NCBI GenBank assembly: GCA_934486615.1
Contig: CAKSQO010000002.1
Location: 130,887 to 194,886, forward strand
Length of the DNA: 64,000 nucleotides
Reading direction: 5' to 3'
From: an uncultured Eubacteriales bacterium
GTDB lineage: Bacteria > Bacillota > Clostridia > Oscillospirales > Acutalibacteraceae
The notes under the pieces are model-generated. The model ran no database searches. It was not told the origin of the DNA and worked only from the letters and a program-made list of their open reading frames with translations. Both the position numbers and the translations under genes were made by a program. Positions within the stretch are counted from its first letter, which is position 1. Each line of letters begins with the position of its first letter. Below, piece after piece: positions 16,259 to 23,736 of this stretch.

Positions 16259-17130
16259 CAGACCTTCTCCCTCCTTTTCTTACCGAGGAAGCCCGTCGGA
16301 CGGACGAGCAGGATTATGATAAGGATAGAGAACTCGATGGCGTCGGTATAGGGTGCGAGCGCCTCGACGTTGCCCGCAAAGCTCTCGATAACACCGAGCA
16401 GCACGCCGCCGAGCATAGCTCCCGGGATAGAGCCGATACCGCCGATAACTGCGGCGGTGAACGCCTTGATACCGGGCATAGAGCCGAACGTCGAGTAGAT
16501 GTTGGGCGCCTTGAGCAGGCAGAACAGCCCCGCAAGCGCCGCCAGACCCGAGCCGATGGCAAAGGTTATGGTGATTATGCGGTTGACGTTGATGCCCATA
16601 AGCTGAGCCGCACCGCTGTCCTCAGAGACCGCAATCATCGCGCGGCCGGTCTTCGTGAACTTGATAAAGCACGACAAAGCGGCCATTACAACTATGGTTG
16701 CAGCAAGCGTTATGAGGGTGTAGACCTGAATCTTGAACGATCCGATCTTAATGCTGCCGAATTCGGCGATGTTGACCATTTTCGTAGCAGAGCCGAATAT
16801 GATCTGAGCCATACTCTGCAAAAAGTAGCTGACGCCGATTGCGGTTATCAGCACTGCGAGAGGCGACGCGCCGCGAAGCGGCTTGTATGCGACCTTTTCA
16901 ATGACGACGCCGAGCAGAATGCAGACGATCACCGAGGCGAGCACTGCAATCAGCGGGTGGCCGGTCATATTCATAAACACGAGTATCGTGTAGCCGCCGA
17001 CCATTATAATGTCACCGTGAGCGAAGTTCAGCATTTTCGCGATGCCGTAGACCATCGTGTAGCCCAGGGCTATCATCGCGTATATGCCGCCAAGGCTCAG
17101 GCCGTTGACGATCGTAGTCAAAATTTCCAT
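16258..17130 (-). CDS. livH: Branched-chain amino-acid ABC transporter permease LivH
   Basis: A 290-residue permease, partner of LivM. Visible family segments are GLSLGGIYAMIALGYTMVYG, MLNFAHGDIIMVGGYT, and the coupling loop ISVSEDSG-like AVSEDSGAAQLMGINVNR. The start at 17130 (MEILTTIVNG) has AGGAAGG seven bases upstream and is preferred to an upstream in-frame start that would add 13 polar residues. A hairpin lies between it and the solute-binding protein gene, a common way to keep binding protein in excess of permease. Confidence 0.94.
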   Translation of the reverse strand: MEILTTIVNGLSLGGIYAMIALGYTMVYGIAKMLNFAHGDIIMVGGYTILVFMNMTGHPLIAVLASVIVCILLGVVIEKVAYKPLRGASPLAVLITAIGVSYFLQSMAQIIFGSATKMVNIAEFGSIKIGSFKIQVYTLITLAATIVVMAALSCFIKFTKTGRAMIAVSEDSGAAQLMGINVNRIITITFAIGSGLAALAGLFCLLKAPNIYSTFGSMPGIKAFTAAVIGGIGSIPGAMLGGVLLGVIESFAGNVEALAPYTDAIEFSILIIILLVRPTGFLGKKRREKV

Positions 17131-17171
17131 AAATTTACCTTCCTCATAACGAAAGCCCGCTTGTACCACAA

Positions 17172-17204
17172 CTTGCCGGGGCGCATTTTCAGCGCACCGG
17201 CAAG
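17172..17204 (-). terminator. Intercistronic hairpin between livJ and livH
   Basis: CTTGCCGG (17172-17179) and CCGGCAAG (17197-17204) flank a partially paired GGCGC...GCGC core. There is no T run, so it is more likely an mRNA-stabilising or partial-termination hairpin that raises binding protein relative to permease. Confidence 0.55.
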
Positions 17205-17240
17205 CCGAATTAAACTGTTTAAGCTAATTCAAGGAATGAA

Positions 17241-18419
17241 TTACTTATTAGCGTCAGCTTCCTTGATGATGTACTTGATGGCGCTCTTGTTGACATAGCC
17301 GTTCTTGTCCCAGGCGATCTTTGCGCCGGTTACGCCCGACATGGTGAAGCCGCCCTGGAACTGCTCTTTAAGGATGTCGCACAGGTCGGAAGCGCTGATG
17401 GTTACGGGAATCTCCTTACCGGAGTCGATAGCCTGCTTCATGGCGCCGTAGATAGCGTATACGCAGTCATAAGCAGAAGCGCCGAACTGGTTAAGAGTCT
17501 CTTTTCCGTACTTGGCAACATACTTGTCGATGAACTCTTTGGCAGCACCGTCGGTCGCCTTGGAGTTGAACTGCGACAGCATGGAAACTTCCTGCGGAAT
17601 GGAGTTGATGTCGAAGCCATCGATGGAGTCGACGCCGTCAAGTCCGTCGCAGCCGTAGTAAACAGCGTCGTCGGCGATGATGCCCTTGGCCTGTGTCATA
17701 AAGATGGAGGCAGGTGTGAAGTAGATGGGCATAAAGATGAAGCTGTACTCTTTAAGGCTGTTGATCTGCGAGCTGAAATCGGTGGTGTTCGCGTCGGTGA
17801 AGGCAGCCTCTTTAATGGTAACGGAGCTGTCGAGCTTCTCCTTAAACTGGTCGTAGACGCCCTTGGAGTAAGCGTCGTCGGACTTGTAGAACACGCCGAT
17901 GGTCTTACCCTTGAACTGGCTGTTTACATAGTCGGCCGCAACGCCGCCCTGGTTGCCGTCTGCGAAGCACATCTGATAGCCGTTGTCGTTAGCGGGAACG
18001 GCGTCGGCGGAAGCGGACGGGGTGATGAAGAAGACGTTGTCGTCAGCCGAGAGGTTCTTCCACTCAAGCGCGGGCTTGGTGGTAACGGTGCCCAGAGACA
18101 CCTGCATGCCGCCCTCGAAAAGCGAAGAATAGTTGGTGGAGATCTTGGCAGGGTCGTTCATATCGTCGGTAGTGACGAGCTTGAACTTGACGCCGCCCAG
18201 GCCGCCCTTTTCGTTGATCTCGTCAACAGCCATCTGAGCCGCATTCTTAACGCCCATACCGTAAAGCGAAGCGTTGCCGGTAAGCGGGCCGCTCAGGCCG
18301 ATGACATACTCGGTGTTGTCTGCGGTGTAGCCGCTGTCGGAACCGCCGCAGCCCGCAAAGCAGGCGGCGATCATTGCCGCGCCGGTAACGGCGGCGGCGA
18401 ACTTTTTGAAGAGTTTCAT
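17241..18419 (-). CDS. livJ: Branched-chain amino-acid ABC transporter substrate-binding lipoprotein
   Basis: A 392-residue periplasmic-binding-protein-like lipoprotein. The signal peptide MKLFKKFAAAVTGAAMIAACF ends in the lipobox FAGC, so it is anchored to the outer face of the membrane. The mature part starts with a Gly/Ser spacer and then the type I fold, with EYVIGLSGPLTGNASLYG and INEKGGLGGVKF, the latter a family mark. Start 18419 gives a clean signal peptide; the upstream in-frame start does not. A strong promoter lies just ahead. It captures branched-chain amino acids or similar ligands for LivHMGF. Confidence 0.93.
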   Translation of the reverse strand: MKLFKKFAAAVTGAAMIAACFAGCGGSDSGYTADNTEYVIGLSGPLTGNASLYGMGVKNAAQMAVDEINEKGGLGGVKFKLVTTDDMNDPAKISTNYSSLFEGGMQVSLGTVTTKPALEWKNLSADDNVFFITPSASADAVPANDNGYQMCFADGNQGGVAADYVNSQFKGKTIGVFYKSDDAYSKGVYDQFKEKLDSSVTIKEAAFTDANTTDFSSQINSLKEYSFIFMPIYFTPASIFMTQAKGIIADDAVYYGCDGLDGVDSIDGFDINSIPQEVSMLSQFNSKATDGAAKEFIDKYVAKYGKETLNQFGASAYDCVYAIYGAMKQAIDSGKEIPVTISASDLCDILKEQFQGGFTMSGVTGAKIAWDKNGYVNKSAIKYIIKEADANK

Positions 18420-18446
18420 AATTGTTTCTCCCTTTCTGATTTTTTG

Positions 18447-18476
18447 ATTATACAATAAAAGCGACCCTGCCGTCAA
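18447..18476 (-). promoter_or_regulatory. livJ: Sigma-A promoter of the liv operon
   Basis: Minus-strand TTGACG, 18-base spacer, TATAAT. The predicted start is about 20 bases upstream of the livJ ATG. It overlaps a 7-bp hairpin (AAGCGAC / GTCGCTT, 18459-18490) that may end transcription from the upstream small gene. Confidence 0.75.
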
Positions 18477-18534
18477 CAGCAAAGTCGCTTAAATCATCAT
18501 CGTTTGCGCCCTTTCGACGCTGTTCGGTAATGCT

Positions 18535-18798
18535 TTATGCAGCTTTGCCTTTCGGCTCGGTAATAATTCGTATCTGCACCGCTGCGGCAAGAAGAATGGT
18601 AGCCGCGATGCTTACGCGAACTGCCGCGGAGCTGATAATTATCGCAGCAAAGGCCGCAATAATAACAGAAAGCAGCCCTGCCGCAAGGACAGCGCTGCTC
18701 GCAATTACGGTATTGTTTGATTTGAAGGCGCAAGAAGCTGAGCTCGGTGCAAAAGCATCGTCTGACGTATCACTGTATCGGTTATTCATACAGAACAT
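18535..18798 (-). CDS. Small hypothetical membrane protein
   Basis: An 87-residue protein with a polar N-terminus (MFCMNNRYSDTSDDAFA) and two closely spaced hydrophobic helices rich in Ala, Ile and Val (from about residue 30 to 75), ending in the short charged tail EPKGKAA. GGGAAG lies nine bases upstream of ATG 18798. It is preceded by a perfect consensus promoter at 18859-18887 and followed by the livJ promoter, so it is a separate unit rather than a liv subunit. No family is recognised. The opposite strand is also open here, so coding is likely but not certain. Confidence 0.5.
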   Translation of the reverse strand: MFCMNNRYSDTSDDAFAPSSASCAFKSNNTVIASSAVLAAGLLSVIIAAFAAIIISSAAVRVSIAATILLAAAVQIRIITEPKGKAA

Positions 18799-18858
18799 CA
18801 CAAGCCGCTTCCCTTCAAAAACGCTTACAAAAGGCATTACGCTTTTGCGTTGTAAAGT

Positions 18859-18887
18859 ATTATAAGTTATCATTTTTCATTTGTCAA
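18859..18887 (-). promoter_or_regulatory. Perfect consensus promoter of the small membrane-protein gene
   Basis: Minus-strand TTGACA, 17-base spacer, TATAAT. The leader contains TGTAAGCGTTTTTG, close to but not matching the end of a catabolite-response element, which might indicate carbon regulation. Confidence 0.75.
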
Positions 18888-19033
18888 TACACAGAATAAT
18901 ATTCCCGCATACTGCACAAAAGGAATTTGAGAGGTGCGGCAAGCTTTATGCAATCCGCTTGACGATTTTGCACTTTTTACAGCACTTTGCACAGCAAAAA
19001 GGAAGATTTTTCCGTTTTCAGGAAAGGCGGCAT

Positions 19034-19062
19034 TTGATTTTTTCATCGGCATATGATATGAT
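19034..19062 (+). promoter_or_regulatory. Promoter of the FakA C-terminal-like gene
   Basis: TTGATT, 17-base spacer, TATGAT; predicted start near 19069, about 23 bases ahead of the ATG. Confidence 0.6.
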
Positions 19063-19091
19063 AAAGCGACAAACCGAAAGGACTGAACAGA

Positions 19092-19343
19092 ATGATTGAT
19101 TACAGATACGATACCCAGCTGCTCATCGAGGGCGAAGGTCTTGACGAAGACGCGATAAACGACTACTTCGTCAACAATTTCAAGGGCGACTGCCTTATCG
19201 CCGTCGGCGACGAGGAGCTTATCAAGATCCACTACCACACCAACGAGCCGTGGAAGGTGCTCGAATACTGCGCGTCACTGGGCGAAATATTCGACATCGT
19301 CGTTGAGGATATGGACCGCCAGGCGCGCGGCCTGAAGGGCTGA
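19092..19343 (+). CDS. Stand-alone FakA/YloV C-terminal-like protein (kinase to dihydroxyacetone kinase type)
   Basis: An 83-residue protein that matches only the C-terminal region of FakA/YloV-type fatty-acid kinases: RYDTQLLIEGEGLDEDAI, then LIAVGDEELIKIHYHTNEPW, then KVLEYCASLGEIFDIVVED with a final MDRQ. In full-length FakA this region follows a DAK-type kinase domain and a middle domain. Here no kinase domain is encoded upstream: the preceding 300 bases are non-coding and carry their own promoter, and GAAAGGA precedes ATG 19092. It therefore looks like a deliberate small protein rather than a fragment. Function is unknown; binding to a FakB-like partner or a regulatory role is only a guess. 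Confidence 0.75.
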   Translation: MIDYRYDTQLLIEGEGLDEDAINDYFVNNFKGDCLIAVGDEELIKIHYHTNEPWKVLEYCASLGEIFDIVVEDMDRQARGLKG

Positions 19344-19553
19344 TTTAAGCGAAAGCCCGCGACTTGCCGCGGTAAATTCAGGCCACTTCATAATCAAAAT
19401 GATATAATCCAAACAGTGCGGCCTTGAACCTTTTGCTTTTTTCTGTCTGCCCGACAGGAATCACTCCATTTAATTATTTATCTGCAGTTTAACAAGGTCA
19501 AGCTTTAATCGCGCTCAATTTCAGCATTGACACGCAAAAGCCGAAATTGCTTC

Positions 19554-19582
19554 TTGTAATTAAACGGGCGCGCTGTTATAAT
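19554..19582 (+). promoter_or_regulatory. Promoter of the beta-glucosidase gene
   Basis: TTGTAA, 17-base spacer, TATAAT; predicted start near 19589, about 48 bases upstream of the ATG. Confidence 0.65.
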
Positions 19583-19636
19583 GCAAAAAGCAGAGCGCTT
19601 TGCGGAACAAAATTGCGCCTGCAGGAGACAGGATCT

Positions 19637-20992
19637 ATGGGCTTTGGGAAAGATATGATCTGGGGTGCGGCGACCGCTGCATACCAGATAGAGGGCGGCT
19701 TCAACGAGGACGGAAAAGGGCTTTCCGTCTGGGACGTGTTCTGTGAAAAGCCGAACGTCGTCAAAAACGGCGACAGCGGCCGCGTCGCGTGCGACCACTA
19801 TCACAGATACAGGGAGGACGTGCGGCTGCTTAAGGAAATGGGCGCGAAGTCGTACCGCTTCTCGGTTTCGTGGCCGCGCGTGCTTCCGAACGGCACGGGC
19901 GAGGTCAACCCCGCAGGCATAAAGTTCTACAACGACCTCATCGACGAGCTTATTGCAAACGGAATCGAGCCGATGCTGACTCTGTTTCACTGGGATTACC
20001 CGCAGGCGCTTGAGGATAGGGGCGGCTGGCTCAATCCCGACAGCCCGAAGTGGTTCGCCGAATACGCGCGCGTTATCGCCGAGAACTTCGGCGACCGCGT
20101 GAAGCTGTTCGCGACCTTTAACGAGCCGCAGGTATTTATGGGCAGCGGCTATTATTACGGCAGCTTTGCGCCGGGCAAGAAGCTGAGCCTGCCCGAGTTC
20201 ACCCGCGCGTGCTTCAACGTGCTGCTTGCGCACGGCGCGGCGGTAAAGCAGCTGCGCTCATCGGTGCCCGACTGCCGCGTCGGCTACGTCACGGCGACGG
20301 TGTTCTACGCGCCCGAGGACGAGGACGACGCCGAGCTTATCGCCGAGGCGAAAAAGCAGACGTTCTCGCTCGACATCGACAATTTCTTCGGCCGCATCGC
20401 GTTCTGGTGCGACCCGGTGTTCTTGGGCACGCTGCCGCAGACCGAGGGGCTTGCCGCAATCGAGCCACACCTGCCCGCCGACTACAAACGGCTGCTCAAA
20501 GAAGAAGTGTGCCGGCCGCTCGACTTCTGCGGGCTGAACGTCTACTTCGGCTACCGCGTCGGGCGGCGTGACGGCAGCATTAAGCAGCTCAATTTTGCGC
20601 CCGACGCGCCGCGCACGGCGATGAACTGGCCGATAACGCCCGAATCGATGTACTGGGGCACGAAGTTTATTTTCGAGCGCTACGGTCTTCCTGTTTACAT
20701 CAGTGAAAACGGACTCGCCTGCCCCGATGCGGTCACGCCCGACGGCGCGGTGCACGATGAAGCGCGCATAAAATTTATGCACGATTACATTTCCGAGCTT
20801 GAGCGCGCGGCCGACGAGGGCGCCGACGTTGCGGGCTACTACGCATGGTCGTTTATGGACAATTTTGAGTGGAACTGCGGCTACGGCCCGCGCTTCGGTT
20901 TGGTGCACATTGACTACGCCACGCAAAAGCGCACGCCAAAGGACTCTTACTACGCCTACCGTGATTTTATCAAGCGGTTCTACGGCGAATAA
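19637..20992 (+). CDS. Glycoside hydrolase family 1 beta-glucosidase
   Basis: A 451-residue cytoplasmic GH1 enzyme of standard length, with no signal peptide. The N-terminal GH1 signature is FGKDMIWGAATAAYQIEGG. The acid/base glutamate is E163 in TFNEPQ and the nucleophile is E357 in YISENGLA; the substrate-binding SWPRVLPNG and the C-terminal WSFMDNFEWNCGYGPRFGL are also intact. It cleaves terminal beta-linked glucose (or related sugars) from small oligosaccharides. No phosphotransferase genes are adjacent, so it is more likely a non-phosphorylated beta-glucosidase than a 6-phospho type. The start at 19637 has GGAG nine bases upstream; an earlier in-frame start overlaps the promoter. Confidence 0.93.
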   Translation: MGFGKDMIWGAATAAYQIEGGFNEDGKGLSVWDVFCEKPNVVKNGDSGRVACDHYHRYREDVRLLKEMGAKSYRFSVSWPRVLPNGTGEVNPAGIKFYNDLIDELIANGIEPMLTLFHWDYPQALEDRGGWLNPDSPKWFAEYARVIAENFGDRVKLFATFNEPQVFMGSGYYYGSFAPGKKLSLPEFTRACFNVLLAHGAAVKQLRSSVPDCRVGYVTATVFYAPEDEDDAELIAEAKKQTFSLDIDNFFGRIAFWCDPVFLGTLPQTEGLAAIEPHLPADYKRLLKEEVCRPLDFCGLNVYFGYRVGRRDGSIKQLNFAPDAPRTAMNWPITPESMYWGTKFIFERYGLPVYISENGLACPDAVTPDGAVHDEARIKFMHDYISELERAADEGADVAGYYAWSFMDNFEWNCGYGPRFGLVHIDYATQKRTPKDSYYAYRDFIKRFYGE

Positions 20993-21002
20993 AAGATAAG
21001 TT

Positions 21003-21049
21003 AAGCCACCTATCGGCGCGAATTTGACTGCGCCGATGGGTGGCTTTTT
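21003..21049 (+). terminator. Terminator of the beta-glucosidase gene
   Basis: AAGCCACC-T-ATCGGCGC pairs with GCGCCGAT-G-GGTGGCTT, followed by a T run. A strong 16-bp stem with one mismatch. Confidence 0.9.
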
Positions 21050-21153
21050 ATCCGTGCGGAGATTGGCAGGCAGGGCGGATTTCGCCGATAAGAGCGCGAA
21101 GTCCTCCAAGCAGCGCTTTTCTCCCGCTATGCAACCCTTCCACCAAATCCTCA

Positions 21154-21201
21154 CAAAAAAACCGCCCGAACGTCGGCACAAAGCTTTCCGTTCGGGCGGT
21201 T
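21154..21201 (-). terminator. Terminator of the ATP synthase operon
   Basis: AACCGCCCGAACG (21160-21172) pairs perfectly with CGTTCGGGCGGTT (21189-21201); on the minus strand a T7 run follows. It lies 40 bases after the atpC stop. Confidence 0.9.
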
Positions 21202-21240
21202 ATTGATTATTTAAGGCTTATTGCAGCGTTTTTAAGCAAA

Positions 21241-21501
21241 TCAAGCCCACTTGGCGCTGCTTGAGAGCAGGGTCACTGCATTGTCGGTGACGGTGAGTAT
21301 GCCGCCGTCGAGCGTCAGCTCCTTTTCGCTTTCGTCGGGGAGGGTTATTTTGCACATGCCCGGCTGCACCGAGGTGATGAACGGGACGTGACCCGCCATA
21401 ACGGCAAGGTCGCCGTCGGCTCCGCGCAGGGAGATGACCACGGCTTCACCGTCAAACAGATTGCCGTCGGGCGAGGAAACGGTCAGTCGGAAGGTGTTCA
21501 T
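21241..21501 (-). CDS. atpC: ATP synthase epsilon subunit, lacking the C-terminal helical domain
   Basis: An 86-residue epsilon subunit of the F1 central stalk. It contains only the N-terminal beta-sandwich (FRLTVSSPDGNLFDGEAVVI, GDLAVMAGHVPFITSV, LDGGILTVTDNAVTLL). The usual two-helix C-terminal domain of about 45-50 residues is absent: the reading frame ends at SSSAKWA, and the terminator follows at once. Most bacterial epsilons are 130-140 residues, and the missing domain is the one that inhibits ATP hydrolysis in many species. The gene overlaps atpD by 4 bases. This is a true stop rather than an obvious frameshift, since only terminator sequence follows. Confidence 0.9.
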   Translation of the reverse strand: MNTFRLTVSSPDGNLFDGEAVVISLRGADGDLAVMAGHVPFITSVQPGMCKITLPDESEKELTLDGGILTVTDNAVTLLSSSAKWA

Positions 21502-22898
21502 TCGGACGCCTTCTTCGCTTTCTCGACCGCCTCGTCGATGGTTCCGACGAACAGGAACGCCGACTCGGGCAGATCGTCGTGCTTGCCCTCGATGATCTCC
21601 TTAAAGCCGCGGATAGTCTCCTTAAGCGGCACATAAGTGCCGGGGATTCCCGTGAACTTCTCGGAAACGGTAAACGGCTGCGAGAGGAAGCGCTGAATCT
21701 TTCTTGCACGCTGAACAAGCAGCTTGTCGTCGTCCGACAGCTCGTCCATGCCCATGATGGCGATGATGTCCATAAGCTCGTTATAGCGCTGGAGTATGCG
21801 CTGCACCTCGCGGGCGACAGCGTAATGCTCCTCGCCGAGCAGCTCGGGCGAAAGGATTCGGCTGGTCGACTCAAGCGGGTCGACAGCGGGGTAAATGCCC
21901 TGGGACGCGATGCTTCTTGAAAGAACGGTGGTCGCGTCGAGGTGAGCAAACGTGGTCGCAGGCGCGGGGTCGGTCAGGTCGTCGGCAGGGACATAGACCG
22001 CCTGAACCGACGTGATAGAGCCCTTCTTGGTCGAGGTGATTCGCTCCTGCAAAGCGCCCATCTCGTTGGCGAGGGTCGGCTGATAGCCGACGGCGCTCGG
22101 CATACGTCCGAGCAGAGCGGAGACCTCGCTTCCCGCCTGGGTGAAGCGGAAGATATTGTCTATGAACAGCAGCACGTCCTGACCCTCCCGATCGCGGAAA
22201 TACTCCGCCATCGTCAGACCGGAAAGCGCGACCCTCATTCTCGCTCCCGGCGGCTCGTTCATCTGTCCGTAAACGAGCGCGGTGTTGCCGAGAACGCCCG
22301 ACTGCTTCATTTCATTATAAAGGTCGTTGCCCTCGCGGGTGCGCTCGCCGACTCCCGTGAATACGGAAAGGCCGCCGTGCTCCTTTGCGATGTTATTGAT
22401 AAGCTCCATTATAAGGACGGTCTTGCCGACGCCGGCGCCGCCGAAAAGGCCGATCTTGCCGCCCTTGGAATAAGGGCAGATAAGGTCTATGACCTTGATG
22501 CCCGTTTCGAGTATCTCGGTCGAGGTGGAAAGCTCGTCATACTCGGGGGCGGGACGGTGAATATCCCATCTCTCCTTGGTGTTCGGAGTGGGGATATTAT
22601 CGACGGCGTCGCCGAGGACGTTGAAAATTCGGCCGAGCGTTTCGCGGCCGACGGGCACGCTTATCGGTGCGCCTGTGTCGGTGACGACGGTGTCGCGCTT
22701 GAGGCCGTCGGTCGACTGCATCGCGATACATCTGGCGGTGTTGTCGCCGATGTGCTGAGCGACCTCAACGGTGAGCGTTCTGTCGCCGTTGGGGATGGTC
22801 AGGGCATTGTATATCGCGGGCAGCTCTCCGTTTTCAAAGCGGACGTCGACGACAGGTCCCATGACCTGACTGACAAGTCCCTTGTGTAAGTCTGCCAT
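21498..22898 (-). CDS. atpD: ATP synthase F1 beta subunit
   Basis: A 466-residue catalytic beta subunit. The P-loop is GGAGVGKT, followed by VFTGVGERTREGNDLY with the catalytic glutamate, then ALSGLTMAEYFRD and LLFIDNIFRFTQAGSEVSALLGRMPSAVGYQPTL broken across the conserved Walker B region. The C-terminal DELSDD motif (DELSDDDKLLVQRARKI) that contacts gamma is present. Length and order are standard. It forms the three catalytic sites of the F1 head with AtpA. The start at 22898 follows AGGAGA on the minus strand. Confidence 0.98.
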   Translation of the reverse strand: MADLHKGLVSQVMGPVVDVRFENGELPAIYNALTIPNGDRTLTVEVAQHIGDNTARCIAMQSTDGLKRDTVVTDTGAPISVPVGRETLGRIFNVLGDAVDNIPTPNTKERWDIHRPAPEYDELSTSTEILETGIKVIDLICPYSKGGKIGLFGGAGVGKTVLIMELINNIAKEHGGLSVFTGVGERTREGNDLYNEMKQSGVLGNTALVYGQMNEPPGARMRVALSGLTMAEYFRDREGQDVLLFIDNIFRFTQAGSEVSALLGRMPSAVGYQPTLANEMGALQERITSTKKGSITSVQAVYVPADDLTDPAPATTFAHLDATTVLSRSIASQGIYPAVDPLESTSRILSPELLGEEHYAVAREVQRILQRYNELMDIIAIMGMDELSDDDKLLVQRARKIQRFLSQPFTVSEKFTGIPGTYVPLKETIRGFKEIIEGKHDDLPESAFLFVGTIDEAVEKAKKASE

Positions 22899-22916
22899 AA
22901 AAGTTTATGTCTCCTT

Positions 22917-23732
22917 TCAAGCGCCGCTTCCTGCGACGATCTCGGTGATCTCCTGCGTGATCGCGCCCTGTCTGGCGCGGTTGTAGGAAAGCTGCAGCTC
23001 GTCTATCATTGCGGCGGCGTTCTTTCCGGCACTGTCCATTGCCATACGCCTTGCGGCGACTTCGCTTGCGAAGCTCTCGCGCACGGCGGCGGTGATGACC
23101 GCAGCGACGTATTCGGGAATGACCGACGAAAGTATCGTCACCTCGTCGGGCTCGAACACGGCGTTTACGGTCTTTTTACCCTCGGGCACGGTCAGCGGGA
23201 GGACGTCGTTTATCACGGCCTCCTGAGTAAGCATTGACACATAGTGCGTGCTGATTATCGCAAGGCGGTCGAACCCGCCCGCGAGGAAATCGGCGCAAAG
23301 CTGCCGAGCGAGCTTATCCGCATCGGCGGCAGAGAACGTCTCGCTCGAGACCGTCTCACTTGCGAAGCGGTCACACGCGCGCTTGCCTATCGGAATGAAC
23401 CCGGCTGTCGGATACTCCCTTGCAAGGCGGAACACGTTTGCGTTGTAGCCGCCTGCAAGGCCGCGGTCGCCCGCGATTATAATTATGCGCAGCCGCTCGT
23501 CCGCTTTTTCGCCGTCAAACGCGCGGGTGTAGGGGCTTTTAGCCCCCTCGGGGCAGCACAGCAGCGTGTCCTTGATGTCGGTTATCGTCGCGGTATAGGC
23601 GCGCGTTTTGAACATGGCTTCATTGGCGCGGCGGATTTTTGACGAGGCGACAAGCCCCATCGCCTTGGTAAGGTGCATTGTGGAATTTACGCTCTTGATA
23701 CGGTTGCGCAGAGCTTTGGTATCTGCTCCCAT
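22917..23732 (-). CDS. atpG: ATP synthase F1 gamma subunit
   Basis: A 271-residue gamma subunit, the rotating coiled-coil shaft of F1. The N-terminal helix reads TKALRNRIKSVNSTMHLTKAM, in which the ITKAMxMVA-type segment is present as LTKAMGLVASSKI. The C-terminal helix is MAMDSAGKNAAAMIDELQLSYNRARQGAITQEI split over the conserved NRxRQxxITxE block. The central Rossmann-like domain includes IIAGDRGLAGGYNANV. Slightly shorter than E. coli gamma. It lies between atpA and atpD as usual. Confidence 0.97.
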   Translation of the reverse strand: MGADTKALRNRIKSVNSTMHLTKAMGLVASSKIRRANEAMFKTRAYTATITDIKDTLLCCPEGAKSPYTRAFDGEKADERLRIIIIAGDRGLAGGYNANVFRLAREYPTAGFIPIGKRACDRFASETVSSETFSAADADKLARQLCADFLAGGFDRLAIISTHYVSMLTQEAVINDVLPLTVPEGKKTVNAVFEPDEVTILSSVIPEYVAAVITAAVRESFASEVAARRMAMDSAGKNAAAMIDELQLSYNRARQGAITQEITEIVAGSGA

Positions 23733-23736
23733 ATCA

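Noticed and set aside
16240..17298. 352-codon plus-strand frame over livH
   Set aside because: Arg/Asp/His-rich shadow of a clear permease gene.
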